A DNA stretch of 64,000 nucleotides from Bacillota bacterium. Its GTDB lineage: Bacteria; Bacillota; UBA4882; UBA8346. The notes below the pieces were generated by a model that worked only from the letters and a program-made list of their open reading frames with translations, had not been told where the DNA came from and did no database searches. The translations under genes were made by a program, and so were the position numbers. The stretch is from positions 108,120 to 172,119 of the forward strand of contig JAEYPR010000017.1 of NCBI GenBank assembly GCA_023410535.1, read 5' to 3'. Shown here piece by piece: positions 24,979 to 33,974 of this stretch. How positions within the stretch are numbered: the stretch's first letter is position 1; each line of letters opens with the position of its first letter.

Positions 24979-27224
24979 GCTTCAAGTTCCTCCTGTGATA
25001 GTTGGGAACGGGCGATTTGTTGGTAAACCTCGCAGGTCTGCAACAATTCGCGGTGGGTTCCCATGCCGACCGTTCGCCCTTCGTCCAAAACGATAATTTG
25101 GTCAGCATGTTTGATTGAGCTGATCCGCTGGGCAATCACCAAAAGCGTGCTGTCCTTGATTTCCGTCTTTAAGGCCCGGCGTAAGGCGGCGTCGGTGCGA
25201 TAATCCAATGCGGAGAAACTGTCGTCGAAAATATAAATCCGCGCTTGTTTCACCAGGGCGCGGGCGATCGCCAAGCGTTGTTTCTGACCGCCGGAAACAT
25301 TGGTCCCGCCTTGGGCGATGCCGGTTTGAAACCCTTCCGGAAGTTCGTTGATGAATTCAATGGCTTGCGCGGTCGTGGCGGACCGGCGCAACTCGGCTTC
25401 TCCGGCTACCTTTTTGCCATATTGGATATTGCTTTCAATGGTGCCCGTGAACAGGATGCTCCGTTGCGGCACGTAACCGACTTTTTCCCGAAGGTCATGC
25501 AAGTCCAGCTCGCGAAGATCGACTCCGTCGATGAGGATGGCGCCGTCGCTCACATCGTAAAAACGCAGGATTAGATTGGCCAAAGTGGTTTTGCCGCTCC
25601 CGGTGCTGCCGATCAACGCAGTGGTCTCACCGGGTTTGGCGGTAAACGAGATATGGGACAACGCGGCTTCTTCCGCGCCCGGATAACGGAACGAAACATC
25701 GCGAAATTCCAGTTTTCCTTGGCATTCTTTCGAAACGCGCTTCCTTTTTTTCGGGTTTTTGATTGAAAGATCAGTTTCCAGAACTTCGGTGACCCGTTGG
25801 GCTGAAACCAAGGCCCGGGGCAGCATGATCGAGATCATTGATAGCATCAAAAAGGCCATAATGATTTGCATCGTATACTGGATAAACGCCATCATGCTGC
25901 CGACTTGCATCTTGCCCAGGTCGATCTGGTGTGCTCCGACCCAGACGATCAAGAGGGTAATCCCGTTCATGATCAGCATCATCATCGGCATCATCAAACT
26001 CATTAGGCGGTTGATCATCAAGTTGGTCCGGGTCAGGTCCTGGTTGACCGCATCAAATTTCTGTTCTTCATGTTTTTGGTTGTTGAACGCCCGGATCACC
26101 AGGATCCCGGTTAAAAACTCGCGGGTCACCAAGTTGAGATGGTCGATTAATTTTTGAACCCGCTTGAATTTGGGAATAACCAGTCCAAACAGCACCACGA
26201 CTAAGAGTAAAATCGCCCCGATCGCCACGCCGATCACCCAGTCCATCGCCATATTGGTCTGGACCACCTTGATAATTCCGCCGATTCCGAGCAGGGGAGC
26301 GTAAAATACGATCCGCAGCAGCAGTACCATCAGCATTTGGATCTGTTGAATATCATTGGTACTGCGGGTGATTAACGAAGCCGTTGAAAACTGGTCGAAT
26401 TCGGCGATGGAAAAGTCGGTAACCTTTTGAAAGATCCGGTTGCGCAGGTTCCGGCTCAACCCGGCGGCGATGCGGGCCGCCAACAGCCCGACAATGATCG
26501 AGGTGACGGCGCTGACCAAGGCGATCAGCAACATTTTCATTCCGGCGTTCAGAATATAATGACTTTGGAGTTGGTTAGTGTCGACTCTGACGCTCCGGTA
26601 TTCCTGATAAATATAGTTGACCGCCATTTGCGTAATCATGCTTTGCGGTAGGTTTTGCAACTGAGCGTCGGCCTTGGCGCGAATCGCCTTGAGTTGCGAT
26701 TCGGGTAATTTAGCCAGGATGATAAACGGATCGGTGATTTTGCCAAGTTGTGCTTGGAGTTGCGCCGGGGCACGGTTTAGCGACGCGGCTAATCCGGCCA
26801 TTCCGGCTTGCTCGATCCCGGAAACCAGCAGTACCGCCTTACCCAGAACGCGGTTGAGCTGCCGGATCGTCTTGGGATCGCGAGTGTTTAAGCGTTCCAG
26901 CGTTTCTTTTTTGAGCAACGGATAACTTTTTTCATAGCGTTCCAAAGCCGCGGCGGATAACTTGGCCCGGTCCAATTCGGCATAAGAGCGTTCGACGAGC
27001 GGCCGTTCCGCCGCCGGGACCATCAGTAACACCTTATTGAATTCCCGTCGCCGGATAATCTGCGGGACGGCGTTTTCAATGCCGCGTTGCTGAATCCCGA
27101 TGTTGACAATATGCGACGTATAGTCCGGCAGCGCCAGATCGCTAAGGGCTTGAATGAATAAAAAGCCAATGACCGCCAGGATCGAAACGAAAAACGGGGC
27201 TAAATATTTAAACAGTTTGAACAT
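24975..27224 (-). CDS. ABC exporter, degenerate-site half with extracellular insert
   Basis: A 749-residue ABC exporter half. Between the first and second membrane helices lies an insert of about 180 residues (roughly 45-225), rich in charged and Leu/Ala-rich helices, probably extracytoplasmic. The ATPase domain has Walker A GSTGSGKTT and a standard signature VSGGQKQR, but Walker B ends FDDSFSALD (Asp instead of catalytic Glu) and the H-loop is IAQRISS (Gln instead of His). That marks the degenerate ATP site typical of heterodimeric exporters. The start at 27224 (minus strand) follows AAGGAG. First gene of a two-gene operon with the canonical half. Confidence 0.92.
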   Translation of the reverse strand: MFKLFKYLAPFFVSILAVIGFLFIQALSDLALPDYTSHIVNIGIQQRGIENAVPQIIRRREFNKVLLMVPAAERPLVERSYAELDRAKLSAAALERYEKSYPLLKKETLERLNTRDPKTIRQLNRVLGKAVLLVSGIEQAGMAGLAASLNRAPAQLQAQLGKITDPFIILAKLPESQLKAIRAKADAQLQNLPQSMITQMAVNYIYQEYRSVRVDTNQLQSHYILNAGMKMLLIALVSAVTSIIVGLLAARIAAGLSRNLRNRIFQKVTDFSIAEFDQFSTASLITRSTNDIQQIQMLMVLLLRIVFYAPLLGIGGIIKVVQTNMAMDWVIGVAIGAILLLVVVLFGLVIPKFKRVQKLIDHLNLVTREFLTGILVIRAFNNQKHEEQKFDAVNQDLTRTNLMINRLMSLMMPMMMLIMNGITLLIVWVGAHQIDLGKMQVGSMMAFIQYTMQIIMAFLMLSMISIMLPRALVSAQRVTEVLETDLSIKNPKKRKRVSKECQGKLEFRDVSFRYPGAEEAALSHISFTAKPGETTALIGSTGSGKTTLANLILRFYDVSDGAILIDGVDLRELDLHDLREKVGYVPQRSILFTGTIESNIQYGKKVAGEAELRRSATTAQAIEFINELPEGFQTGIAQGGTNVSGGQKQRLAIARALVKQARIYIFDDSFSALDYRTDAALRRALKTEIKDSTLLVIAQRISSIKHADQIIVLDEGRTVGMGTHRELLQTCEVYQQIARSQLSQEELEA

Positions 27225-27454
27225 CGGGAACTCCTTGATGGTGCTTAAATAAACGACATAAGGAAAAAGCTTCGTTATATTCTGCTTCATGGGGTGAAGA
27301 TTTAACCGGATTTAGAAGTTGCAGAATGTAGAAGAAAATCGCAGATTGCGGGAGGAGTATTTCCCCGGATGCTTAATATTAATTTCGCAAGTAAAATATA
27401 CCCTGCATTTCCATTAAAATTAAGCGATTTTCGAATATTTTAGGGGGTTGTAAT

Positions 27455-28612
27455 ATGGTCGGCAGAGAATACCCGTCGGAGATTCGCTCCTATCAAGACG
27501 CCAAAACCGGGGTAACCGTCCGGCAGTTAACCGGGGATGGTTCCAACAACTATCATTTATATTTCACCGATAATTCCTTTACCCTTGGTGACCGGGAGAT
27601 TTACTTCTTGTCGGACCGGGGGTCACGCCAACCGGAACTTTTCAACTATTTCCGGATGGATCTGCAGTCGGGATTGATCACGCAGTTGACCGCGGAATCC
27701 AACGGCATCAGTAAGCCGACGAAATCCCCGGACAGCCGGCTATTGATCTATGAGACCGACAACCGGATCAAAAAACTGGATCCGCGAACCGGAGCGACCG
27801 AAATCATTTATGAAACGAACGACGATTACCAATTGGGAATGCCGTTTATCAGTCCCGACCAAAAATATCTTGGTTTTGCCCGCAATGAAAATGTCCGGAT
27901 TGATGACGGCCCCAATTATCAGGGGTTTAAGGAACGGTTCTACGCGATCAAACGCGGTTGGATCACTCTGGTGGAGCTTGCGAGCGGCCGGGTCTTCGAT
28001 GTGTTTGAAGACACCCACCAACTCGGCCATTTTCAATTTTCGCCGTTGGATCCGACCTTGGCCACCTTCTGCCATGAGGGACCGTGGCATCTGGTGACGC
28101 AACGGATCTGGCTCTTGGATTTGATCAGCCGTTCGGTTAAACCCTGTTTCCGCCAGGGGGAAGACGACTGCATCGGACACGAATTTTGGACGCGGGACGG
28201 GAATATCTTCTTTGATAACCGCCGCAAAGGTCACGACGGCACCATCACCTCCAGCAAGACCCAAGCGACGGTGGGGGAAACGCTGACAGACCAAATTCCT
28301 TATGTCGGGCTGGCGGATCCAAGCGGCGAATTGATTCGCAGTATCGATCTGCCGTTCTACTGTAATCACCTTCACGCCAACAACGACAACACCTTGTTGG
28401 TGGGTGACGAAGTCGAGGATTTGGTGTTGATTGACATTCGTCGTGACCAACCGCAGCTTAAGACTTTATGCACCCATCACACTTCGTGGTATCTGCAACG
28501 GACCCACTGTCATCCGACGTTTAGTTGGGGGTGCGGACAGATTCTTTATACTTCGGACCGCGACGGACAGTGCAATGTATATACGGTGGATCCGGAGCAG
28601 GTTACTTGGTAA
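27455..28612 (+). CDS. oligogalacturonate-lyase-like beta-propeller (PL22 type)
   Basis: A 385-residue protein without signal peptide, made of WD40-like propeller blades (LFNYFRMDLQSGLITQLTAE, YLGFARNENV). It resembles oligogalacturonide lyases of the PL22 family, which split unsaturated galacturonate disaccharides in the cytoplasm. Family features include the early DAKTGVTVRQLT, a central HEFW and CNHLHAN, and the end THCHPTFSWG plus ILYTSDRDGQCNVY; the conserved histidines would bind the catalytic metal. ATG 27455 follows AGGGGG. It precedes the T2SS operon on the same strand but is separated from it by a terminator. Pectin use is inferred, not shown. Confidence 0.78.
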   Translation: MVGREYPSEIRSYQDAKTGVTVRQLTGDGSNNYHLYFTDNSFTLGDREIYFLSDRGSRQPELFNYFRMDLQSGLITQLTAESNGISKPTKSPDSRLLIYETDNRIKKLDPRTGATEIIYETNDDYQLGMPFISPDQKYLGFARNENVRIDDGPNYQGFKERFYAIKRGWITLVELASGRVFDVFEDTHQLGHFQFSPLDPTLATFCHEGPWHLVTQRIWLLDLISRSVKPCFRQGEDDCIGHEFWTRDGNIFFDNRRKGHDGTITSSKTQATVGETLTDQIPYVGLADPSGELIRSIDLPFYCNHLHANNDNTLLVGDEVEDLVLIDIRRDQPQLKTLCTHHTSWYLQRTHCHPTFSWGCGQILYTSDRDGQCNVYTVDPEQVTW

Positions 28613-28692
28613 CCCGGGGAAAAGAATAAGCATTGAGGTCGGTCGTGACGGACCGTTGCGCATCCGACTATTTCCGAAGCGGTCAGCAGAAA

Positions 28693-28731
28693 ACTCAACC
28701 GCTTTCGATTTGGAAAGACGTTGGGTTTTTT
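28693..28731 (+). terminator. terminator after the lyase-like gene
   Basis: ACTCAAC (28693-28699) pairs with GTTGGGT (28720-28726), with an inner CTTTC/GGAAAG stem, followed by a T run. It separates the lyase gene from the T2SS operon; 28732-28882 shows no gene. Confidence 0.65.
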
Positions 28732-28882
28732 GTGCGATTGCTTGAACATAAACTTCATGGAAAACGTCAGTTACTTTATTATCCAAAGCGTCGATTATCG
28801 TAAAAATTTTGTTTCTGCAGCATCGCGACAAACTGCAACATTTGGCGATGGGTTACGTTTCTACCATGTGGAGGGAAACAAA

Positions 28883-30403
28883 ATGGCATTTGCTTGGAAT
28901 GATTCGGAAATCATCATGAATTTAACGACGTTGCTCCCGGATGAAGCCGCTCTAGTGACGATCCCTTCGCAATACGCGGCGGAACGGTTAGTCCTACCGG
29001 TTGCGATCACCGGGGGTATCCTGATTGTCCTGTGGGGTGTTGAAAATCCGACTTGGCAGGAGTCATCCCGGTTGGGTGAGGAACTCCGGTTTCTCTCCGG
29101 TCATACGGTCCGTCTGCTCAACGCGCCGGCCGAAGAGGTGCGTCGGGCGATCGACCGCTGTTATATCCGTAAAATGATTCGTGATGCCAACCAGCAAGAG
29201 CAGGAAGTGGAAGTGGTTCAGACCGAAGACGACGACACCGCTGACCTGGAGAAATTGGCCGAAGAAGCGTTTACCATTAAGTTTGTCAATCTCCTCTTTC
29301 AACAGGCCTTGCAGGAGCGGGCCAGCGATATTCATATTGAGCCGTTTGAATACAGTCTTGTTGTCCGGTTCCGGATTGACGGGGTTTTACATGAAGTTCC
29401 GGCGCCGCAAAAAAGTTTTCAAGCGGCGATCACTTCCCGGATCAAAATTATGGCCGGTCTCAACATTGCCGAACGGCGCCTGCCACAGGACGGCCGGATC
29501 AAGCTGCGCATCAGCGGCCGGGAGATCGACGTCCGGGTCTCCACGGTGCCGACGGTGTACGGCGAAAGCGTCGTCATGCGCTTATTGGATCGTGATTCAA
29601 TGCTGAAAAGCCTTGAGGACCTGGGTATGGACGGTGTGACGTTGGACCGTTTCGATCGGATGATCAAACGTCCCCACGGTATTCTGTTGGTAACGGGACC
29701 GACCGGCAGCGGGAAAACGACTTCGCTTTATGCGACTTTAGCCAAGCTATATTCGACTGAAAAAAAGATCATCACCATCGAAGATCCGGTAGAGTACCAG
29801 ATCGAAGGGATCAATCAAATTCCGGTCCGGCCCAAGATCGGGCTGGACTTCGCCAGCGGGCTTCGCTCGATTCTGCGTCAGGACCCGGATATTATCATGG
29901 TCGGCGAGATCCGCGATTTGGAAACGGCTGAGATCGCGATCCAGGCCTCGCTCACCGGGCACTTGGTCCTTTCGACCATTCATACCAATGACGCGCCTTC
30001 GACCGTCACTCGGTTGTTGGATATGGGGATCGATCCCTATCTGGTCGCCTCGTCGGTCTTTGGAATCCTAGCGCAACGTTTGGTCCGGCGGGTCTGCCCT
30101 CATTGCCGCGAAGCAGGGATTCCCCTCGCTTCCGGGAGTGAAAATTACCGGAGCAATCGCGGCCGGGGTTGCAACGAGTGCCGCGAGACCGGTTACTTAG
30201 GTCGGCTTGGCCTTTTTGAACTGCTGGAGGTGAATGGAGCGATCCGGCAACTTATCCTGGAGCGGGCATCCGCCGATGTCATCTACCAAGCGGGCGTCCA
30301 AAACGGAATGGTTTCATTACGTCAGGACGGGTTAACCAAAGTGGCCGCCGGAGTGACGACCATGGACGAGGTGACCCGGGTCACCGCCTTTGACCAAGCG
30401 TAA
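28883..30403 (+). CDS. gspE: type II secretion ATPase GspE
   Basis: A 506-residue secretion ATPase that powers pseudopilus assembly from the cytoplasmic side. It shows ASDIHIEPFEYSLVVRFRIDG (the N2/ATPase junction), Walker A GPTGSGKTTSLYA, the Asp box IEDPVEYQ, Walker B VGEIRDLETAEIA, the His box TGHLVLSTIHTN, and a zinc-binding four-cysteine module (CPHC..CNEC). The N-terminal 140 residues are divergent. ATG 28883 has GGAGG upstream. First gene of a ten-gene T2SS operon in the order E-F-G-H-I-J-K-L-M-D. Confidence 0.95.
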   Translation: MAFAWNDSEIIMNLTTLLPDEAALVTIPSQYAAERLVLPVAITGGILIVLWGVENPTWQESSRLGEELRFLSGHTVRLLNAPAEEVRRAIDRCYIRKMIRDANQQEQEVEVVQTEDDDTADLEKLAEEAFTIKFVNLLFQQALQERASDIHIEPFEYSLVVRFRIDGVLHEVPAPQKSFQAAITSRIKIMAGLNIAERRLPQDGRIKLRISGREIDVRVSTVPTVYGESVVMRLLDRDSMLKSLEDLGMDGVTLDRFDRMIKRPHGILLVTGPTGSGKTTSLYATLAKLYSTEKKIITIEDPVEYQIEGINQIPVRPKIGLDFASGLRSILRQDPDIIMVGEIRDLETAEIAIQASLTGHLVLSTIHTNDAPSTVTRLLDMGIDPYLVASSVFGILAQRLVRRVCPHCREAGIPLASGSENYRSNRGRGCNECRETGYLGRLGLFELLEVNGAIRQLILERASADVIYQAGVQNGMVSLRQDGLTKVAAGVTTMDEVTRVTAFDQA

Positions 30404-30504
30404 TTCGATCAACGTTAAAATAAAATAATTTCTTTTTTTCTCATCCGCCAAGCGGAGCTTTGAAGAAGGCAAATTACTAATTGACTTAGCTTTTCGAAAT
30501 CAGG

Positions 30505-31737
30505 TTGGTCAGATTTGAGGGATGCGCCATCAAAACTTTTAAATATAGCGGATTTGATCAAAACGGCCGGGAAGTGAACGGCACGATCGAAGCTGCCGAC
30601 CCGGTCGCGGGGCACCAATTGGTTCTGCAAAAAGGGATTTATGCGACGGAACTGAAAGAGGCCTTGGCGCCGCTCCACTGGTTCGAGGGTAGCCAAACGG
30701 GGGCCCGGGTGCGAACCGCCGACTTAACCATGTTCTTCGTGCAACTGGCTTCATTGATTGAGGCCGGTTTGGCGTTGGACCGCGGTCTGGAAACCTTGTC
30801 CACCCAAAAATACCGCGGTGGATTAAACCGGGTCATCAAAAGCCTCTTGACGGAGGTTCGTTCGGGAATCGCGCTGTCGGAGGCCATGGCGAAGCAGCAC
30901 TACGTATTCTCGGAACTGCAAGTCCAAATGGTCCGGGCCGGCGAAATCAGCGGCCATCTGGAAGTGATCCTGGCTAAGCTCGCCGATTATCTGGAGAAGG
31001 AAGAAACCCGCAAAAGCCAATTAAAGTCAGCCCTGATCTATCCGGTCTTTCTGATATCTCTGGCAATTGGCGCAACCGGGTTTATCATTGCATATGTGAT
31101 TCCGAAGATGAGTAAGGTCTTTGAAAGTTTCGGGACTCAGCTGCCTTGGACAACACTGATGCTGTTGGGCTTGGGGAAATTCACCGCCGCTTATTGGTAT
31201 GTCATCCTGTTGGTGTTGACCGGGGCGGTTTTGGGATTGCACTGGTATGTCCGGACGACGACCGGACGTTTCCAAATTGACCGGTTGCTGTTGCGGATCC
31301 CTTTGTTGGGCGAGATCGCTCTCAAGATCAGCATGGCGCGCTTTGCCCGGACAATGTCGGTTCTGGGCAGTGGCGGGGTGGGCGTGATGGAGGCATTGGA
31401 GATTGCCGCGGCGGTCTCGGGAAACCGCGTCGTCAAAAACGCGGTCATGGAAGCCCGGCCGGAGGTGCGGGAAGGGAAAGCCTTGGCGGCCACTTTTGTC
31501 AAACAAGGGCTCTTTCCCCAAATCCTCACCAACATGGTTGCGGTCGGGGAAGAGACCGGCAATCTGGAGAAGATGTTGCTGAAAGTCGCGGAAATGTTTG
31601 AGTTCGAAGTCGATACCGGATTGAAACGGTTATTATCATTATTGGAGCCGGCCATGATCATCTTTATGGGGTTGGTGGTGGCGTTTATCGTCATTTCGAT
31701 CCTGGTCCCCATCTTTGACATCGGTTCCGGCTTTTAG
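30505..31737 (+). CDS. gspF: type II secretion inner-membrane platform protein GspF
   Basis: A platform protein of about 402-410 residues with two homologous T2SSF domains and three membrane segments (about residues 175-200, 225-245 and 380-405). Motifs include FKYSGFDQNGREVNG at the N-terminus, FFVQLASLIEAGLALDRGLETL, and MVRAGEISGHLE mirrored by MVAVGEETGNLEKML in the second half. The start is unclear: the frame opens at TTG 30505 without a good ribosome site, while GAGGG (30517-30521) lies seven bases before an ATC at 30529, which would give the usual short N-terminus. Identity as GspF is secure. Confidence 0.92.
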   Translation: MVRFEGCAIKTFKYSGFDQNGREVNGTIEAADPVAGHQLVLQKGIYATELKEALAPLHWFEGSQTGARVRTADLTMFFVQLASLIEAGLALDRGLETLSTQKYRGGLNRVIKSLLTEVRSGIALSEAMAKQHYVFSELQVQMVRAGEISGHLEVILAKLADYLEKEETRKSQLKSALIYPVFLISLAIGATGFIIAYVIPKMSKVFESFGTQLPWTTLMLLGLGKFTAAYWYVILLVLTGAVLGLHWYVRTTTGRFQIDRLLLRIPLLGEIALKISMARFARTMSVLGSGGVGVMEALEIAAAVSGNRVVKNAVMEARPEVREGKALAATFVKQGLFPQILTNMVAVGEETGNLEKMLLKVAEMFEFEVDTGLKRLLSLLEPAMIIFMGLVVAFIVISILVPIFDIGSGF

Positions 31738-31781
31738 TTATGGCGTTGCATCATATCTCATCTGAAACAGGGGGTTATCGA

Positions 31782-32264
31782 ATGTTAAAACGACTGAATT
31801 GGCAGCAAATTAGCAGAGACGAACGCGGATTTACTTTGATCGAAATTATCGTGGTGATGGTGATTTTAGCGGTTTTGGCGACGTTAATCGTACCGCGCTT
31901 CACCGGTCGAACCGAACAAGCGCGCCGTTCCAAAGCCATTGCCGATATTGCCAATATCAAAACCGCCTTGGATATGTATGAAGCGGATAACGGCAGTTAT
32001 CCCAGCACCGAGCAGGGCTTGCAATCCCTGCGGGAAGCGCCCACCACCGAACCGCCGGCCGACAATTGGAATGGCCCGTATCTAAAAGATCCGGCGATTG
32101 ACGATCCATGGGGCCGGGCCTATCTCTATTCCAGTCCGGGGGAGCATAATCCGGACTCCTACGATCTTTTGACCTACGGCAAAGACGGTAAAGAAGGCGG
32201 TACCGGTGAGGATGCGGATGTCGTCAGTTGGGATCTGCCCAATAAATCGCAAGGACAGCAGTGA
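31782..32264 (+). CDS. gspG: major pseudopilin GspG
   Basis: The major subunit of the T2SS pseudopilus, 160 residues. The prepilin signal is clear: RG|FTLIEIIVVMVILAV with Glu at +5, following a 16-residue leader. The C-terminal region shows the GspG-specific calcium-binding layout (DPWGRAYLYSSPGEH, then YGKDGKEGGTGEDADVVSW), which separates it from type IV pilins. ATG 31782 follows a G-rich ribosome site; the upstream start at 31740 would give an overlong leader. No prepilin peptidase gene (gspO) is in the window. It overlaps gspH by 47 bases. Confidence 0.94.
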   Translation: MLKRLNWQQISRDERGFTLIEIIVVMVILAVLATLIVPRFTGRTEQARRSKAIADIANIKTALDMYEADNGSYPSTEQGLQSLREAPTTEPPADNWNGPYLKDPAIDDPWGRAYLYSSPGEHNPDSYDLLTYGKDGKEGGTGEDADVVSWDLPNKSQGQQ

Positions 32265-32859
32265 CCGGAAGGGCAACGCCGGATTTACACTCATTGAATT
32301 AATTGTCGTAATGACCATCGCCGGAATTATCGCCGGCTTAATCGCTGTATCATGGCGGCATTTTTACCAAGCCCGCAGTTTTCAGCTACTTACGCAGGAA
32401 ATCTTAACAACGCTTCGTTTGGCGGCGGTTGAAGCCGAAAACACCGGAACGGAGCAACGGGTCTATTTTGATCCCGTCGCCAACGCTTTTGCGGTTTGGA
32501 AACTGCCTGCCGCCGGAGCGGAAAGTGACCAAGACAAAGCGATGGAACCGGTGTTCGTGCGGGAGATCGCCTTACCGGCCGATATTACCGTCAATTTGCA
32601 ATACGATCCCGAACCAATGGATACTGCAACCGCTGCGACGGAGGCTGAAACAACCGACGTCGGTGGCAGTGGCGGCGGTTGGCCGGATAGTGACGATTAC
32701 ATCCGCTTTGGCGGCGGACTTCCGGCGACGGCAGTCCACTTGGAGCTGAAAAACGCTCAGGATGTAACGCGTCTGATTGTGGTGACGGCGAATGGCCGGG
32801 CGAGTGAGGTTCAAGCCGATGAAATGGAAACGGTTTCAACAACTGAATCATACGAGTGA
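32218..32859 (+). CDS. gspH: minor pseudopilin GspH
   Basis: A pseudopilin of about 213 residues with the prepilin motif G|FTLIELIVVMTIAGI (Glu at +5) after a leader of about 23 residues. The C-terminal domain is beta-rich and contains a Gly/Ser-rich linker (VGGSGGGWPDSDD). Its position after gspG and its size fit GspH. Possible starts are GTG 32206, ATG 32212 and ATG 32218; the last gives the shortest leader. The gene overlaps gspG in another frame, which implies tight translational coupling. Confidence 0.85.
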   Translation: MSSVGICPINRKDSSDRKGNAGFTLIELIVVMTIAGIIAGLIAVSWRHFYQARSFQLLTQEILTTLRLAAVEAENTGTEQRVYFDPVANAFAVWKLPAAGAESDQDKAMEPVFVREIALPADITVNLQYDPEPMDTATAATEAETTDVGGSGGGWPDSDDYIRFGGGLPATAVHLELKNAQDVTRLIVVTANGRASEVQADEMETVSTTESYE

Positions 32860-33271
32860 AGCGGGATTCACCTATGTGGAAGTCTTGATTGCCACGGTGA
32901 TTCTAACCGTGGCGCTCTTGGGGATCGGCACAACGTTGTCGCGGAGTGTCGAGATCGCGGGAGTGCAGGAACGCCAGCGTACGGCGGTCGCTTTGGCCCA
33001 ATCGAAGTTGGAAGAGTTGCTTGGCAGCACCGATCCGGCTTCATTGACCAACGCCGGCGATTTCGATGATACATATCGCCAATATCATTGGCAATCGGAA
33101 GCCAGCGGTCCGGATGATAACGGGCTTTACCGCATTGCAGTCAGCGTGTTTTGGAATCAAACAGGCACGGAACGTCAAGAAAATTTAGTCACCTATGCAA
33201 CATTCCGTACCGCTACCACCCAAAGTACCAATCCAACAGAGATCGAAGGCAGTCGTGGGAATGAAAATTAA
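32819..33271 (+). CDS. gspI: minor pseudopilin GspI
   Basis: A 150-residue pseudopilin with leader and cleavage site SEAG|FTYVEVLIATVIL, and the IVEIAG..RQRTAVALAQSKLEELL-type helix continuation usual in GspI (here VEIAGVQERQRTAVALAQSK). GspI forms the pseudopilus tip complex with GspJ and GspK. ATG 32819 follows GAGG and overlaps the end of gspH by 41 bases; its own end overlaps gspJ by 11. Confidence 0.88.
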   Translation: MKWKRFQQLNHTSEAGFTYVEVLIATVILTVALLGIGTTLSRSVEIAGVQERQRTAVALAQSKLEELLGSTDPASLTNAGDFDDTYRQYHWQSEASGPDDNGLYRIAVSVFWNQTGTERQENLVTYATFRTATTQSTNPTEIEGSRGNEN

Positions 33272-33974
33272 CAATCAATCCGAGGCGGGTTTTACCGTCG
33301 TTGAATTATTGGTGGTCGTGATCATCGGGACCTTGATTCTCAGCGGCGTTTATCAGTTTTTCGGTGCCGGATTGGCGATCTGGAACCGGACCACCAACGC
33401 CCAGGAACTCCGTTACCAGTCGTTACAGGATTTGCATGAATTGACCGCGGCCTTGCGAACCGCCTATTCCGGCGGTATTTTGGTTGACTTTATCGGCGTC
33501 GACGATTTCGATGCGGAGCTTCAACGCGATGCGGACGCTATTCAATTTATCACTGCCGACCAACGATCCAACCAGATACAGCCGTATGATCTTTCTCGGG
33601 TGGGTTATTATCTGGCGGAGGGACGGGGTTTGGTCAAACTGCGTGACGATTATCCGTTTCAAACTCCGGCCGAAGACCTCGCCGCCAGCGACACGGAGCA
33701 AATATTGCCGATGCAAGGCAACGAAGAGTTTTGCCATCGGGAGGTTGTCGCTTTAAAAATTCAATATTATGACGGCGGCGAATGGCTGGACGAATGGGAT
33801 TCCAGAGTTTCCGGCCGGTTGCCGCAAGCAGTGGCGGTGACGATCGGCGTGGCCGATCCCAACGATCAAACGAAGTTAGTGACATTTAGCGAAACTGTAC
33901 GACTCCTTAACGCGGGAGCAACGGAAGGAAGCCAAACCAGTGAGTCCACATCGACCGCAACTTCCAGTCCTTAA
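33261..33974 (+). CDS. gspJ: minor pseudopilin GspJ
   Basis: A 237-residue minor pseudopilin. The short leader MKINNQSEAG precedes FTVVELLVVVIIGTL with Glu at +5, then a long N-terminal helix (YQFFGAGLAIWNRT) and a beta-rich C-terminal domain containing VVALKIQYYDGGEWLDEWDS, a typical GspJ segment. It partners with GspI and GspK at the pseudopilus tip. ATG 33261 lies within the end of gspI; an earlier ATG at 33195 would give an overlong leader. Confidence 0.88.
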   Translation: MKINNQSEAGFTVVELLVVVIIGTLILSGVYQFFGAGLAIWNRTTNAQELRYQSLQDLHELTAALRTAYSGGILVDFIGVDDFDAELQRDADAIQFITADQRSNQIQPYDLSRVGYYLAEGRGLVKLRDDYPFQTPAEDLAASDTEQILPMQGNEEFCHREVVALKIQYYDGGEWLDEWDSRVSGRLPQAVAVTIGVADPNDQTKLVTFSETVRLLNAGATEGSQTSESTSTATSSP

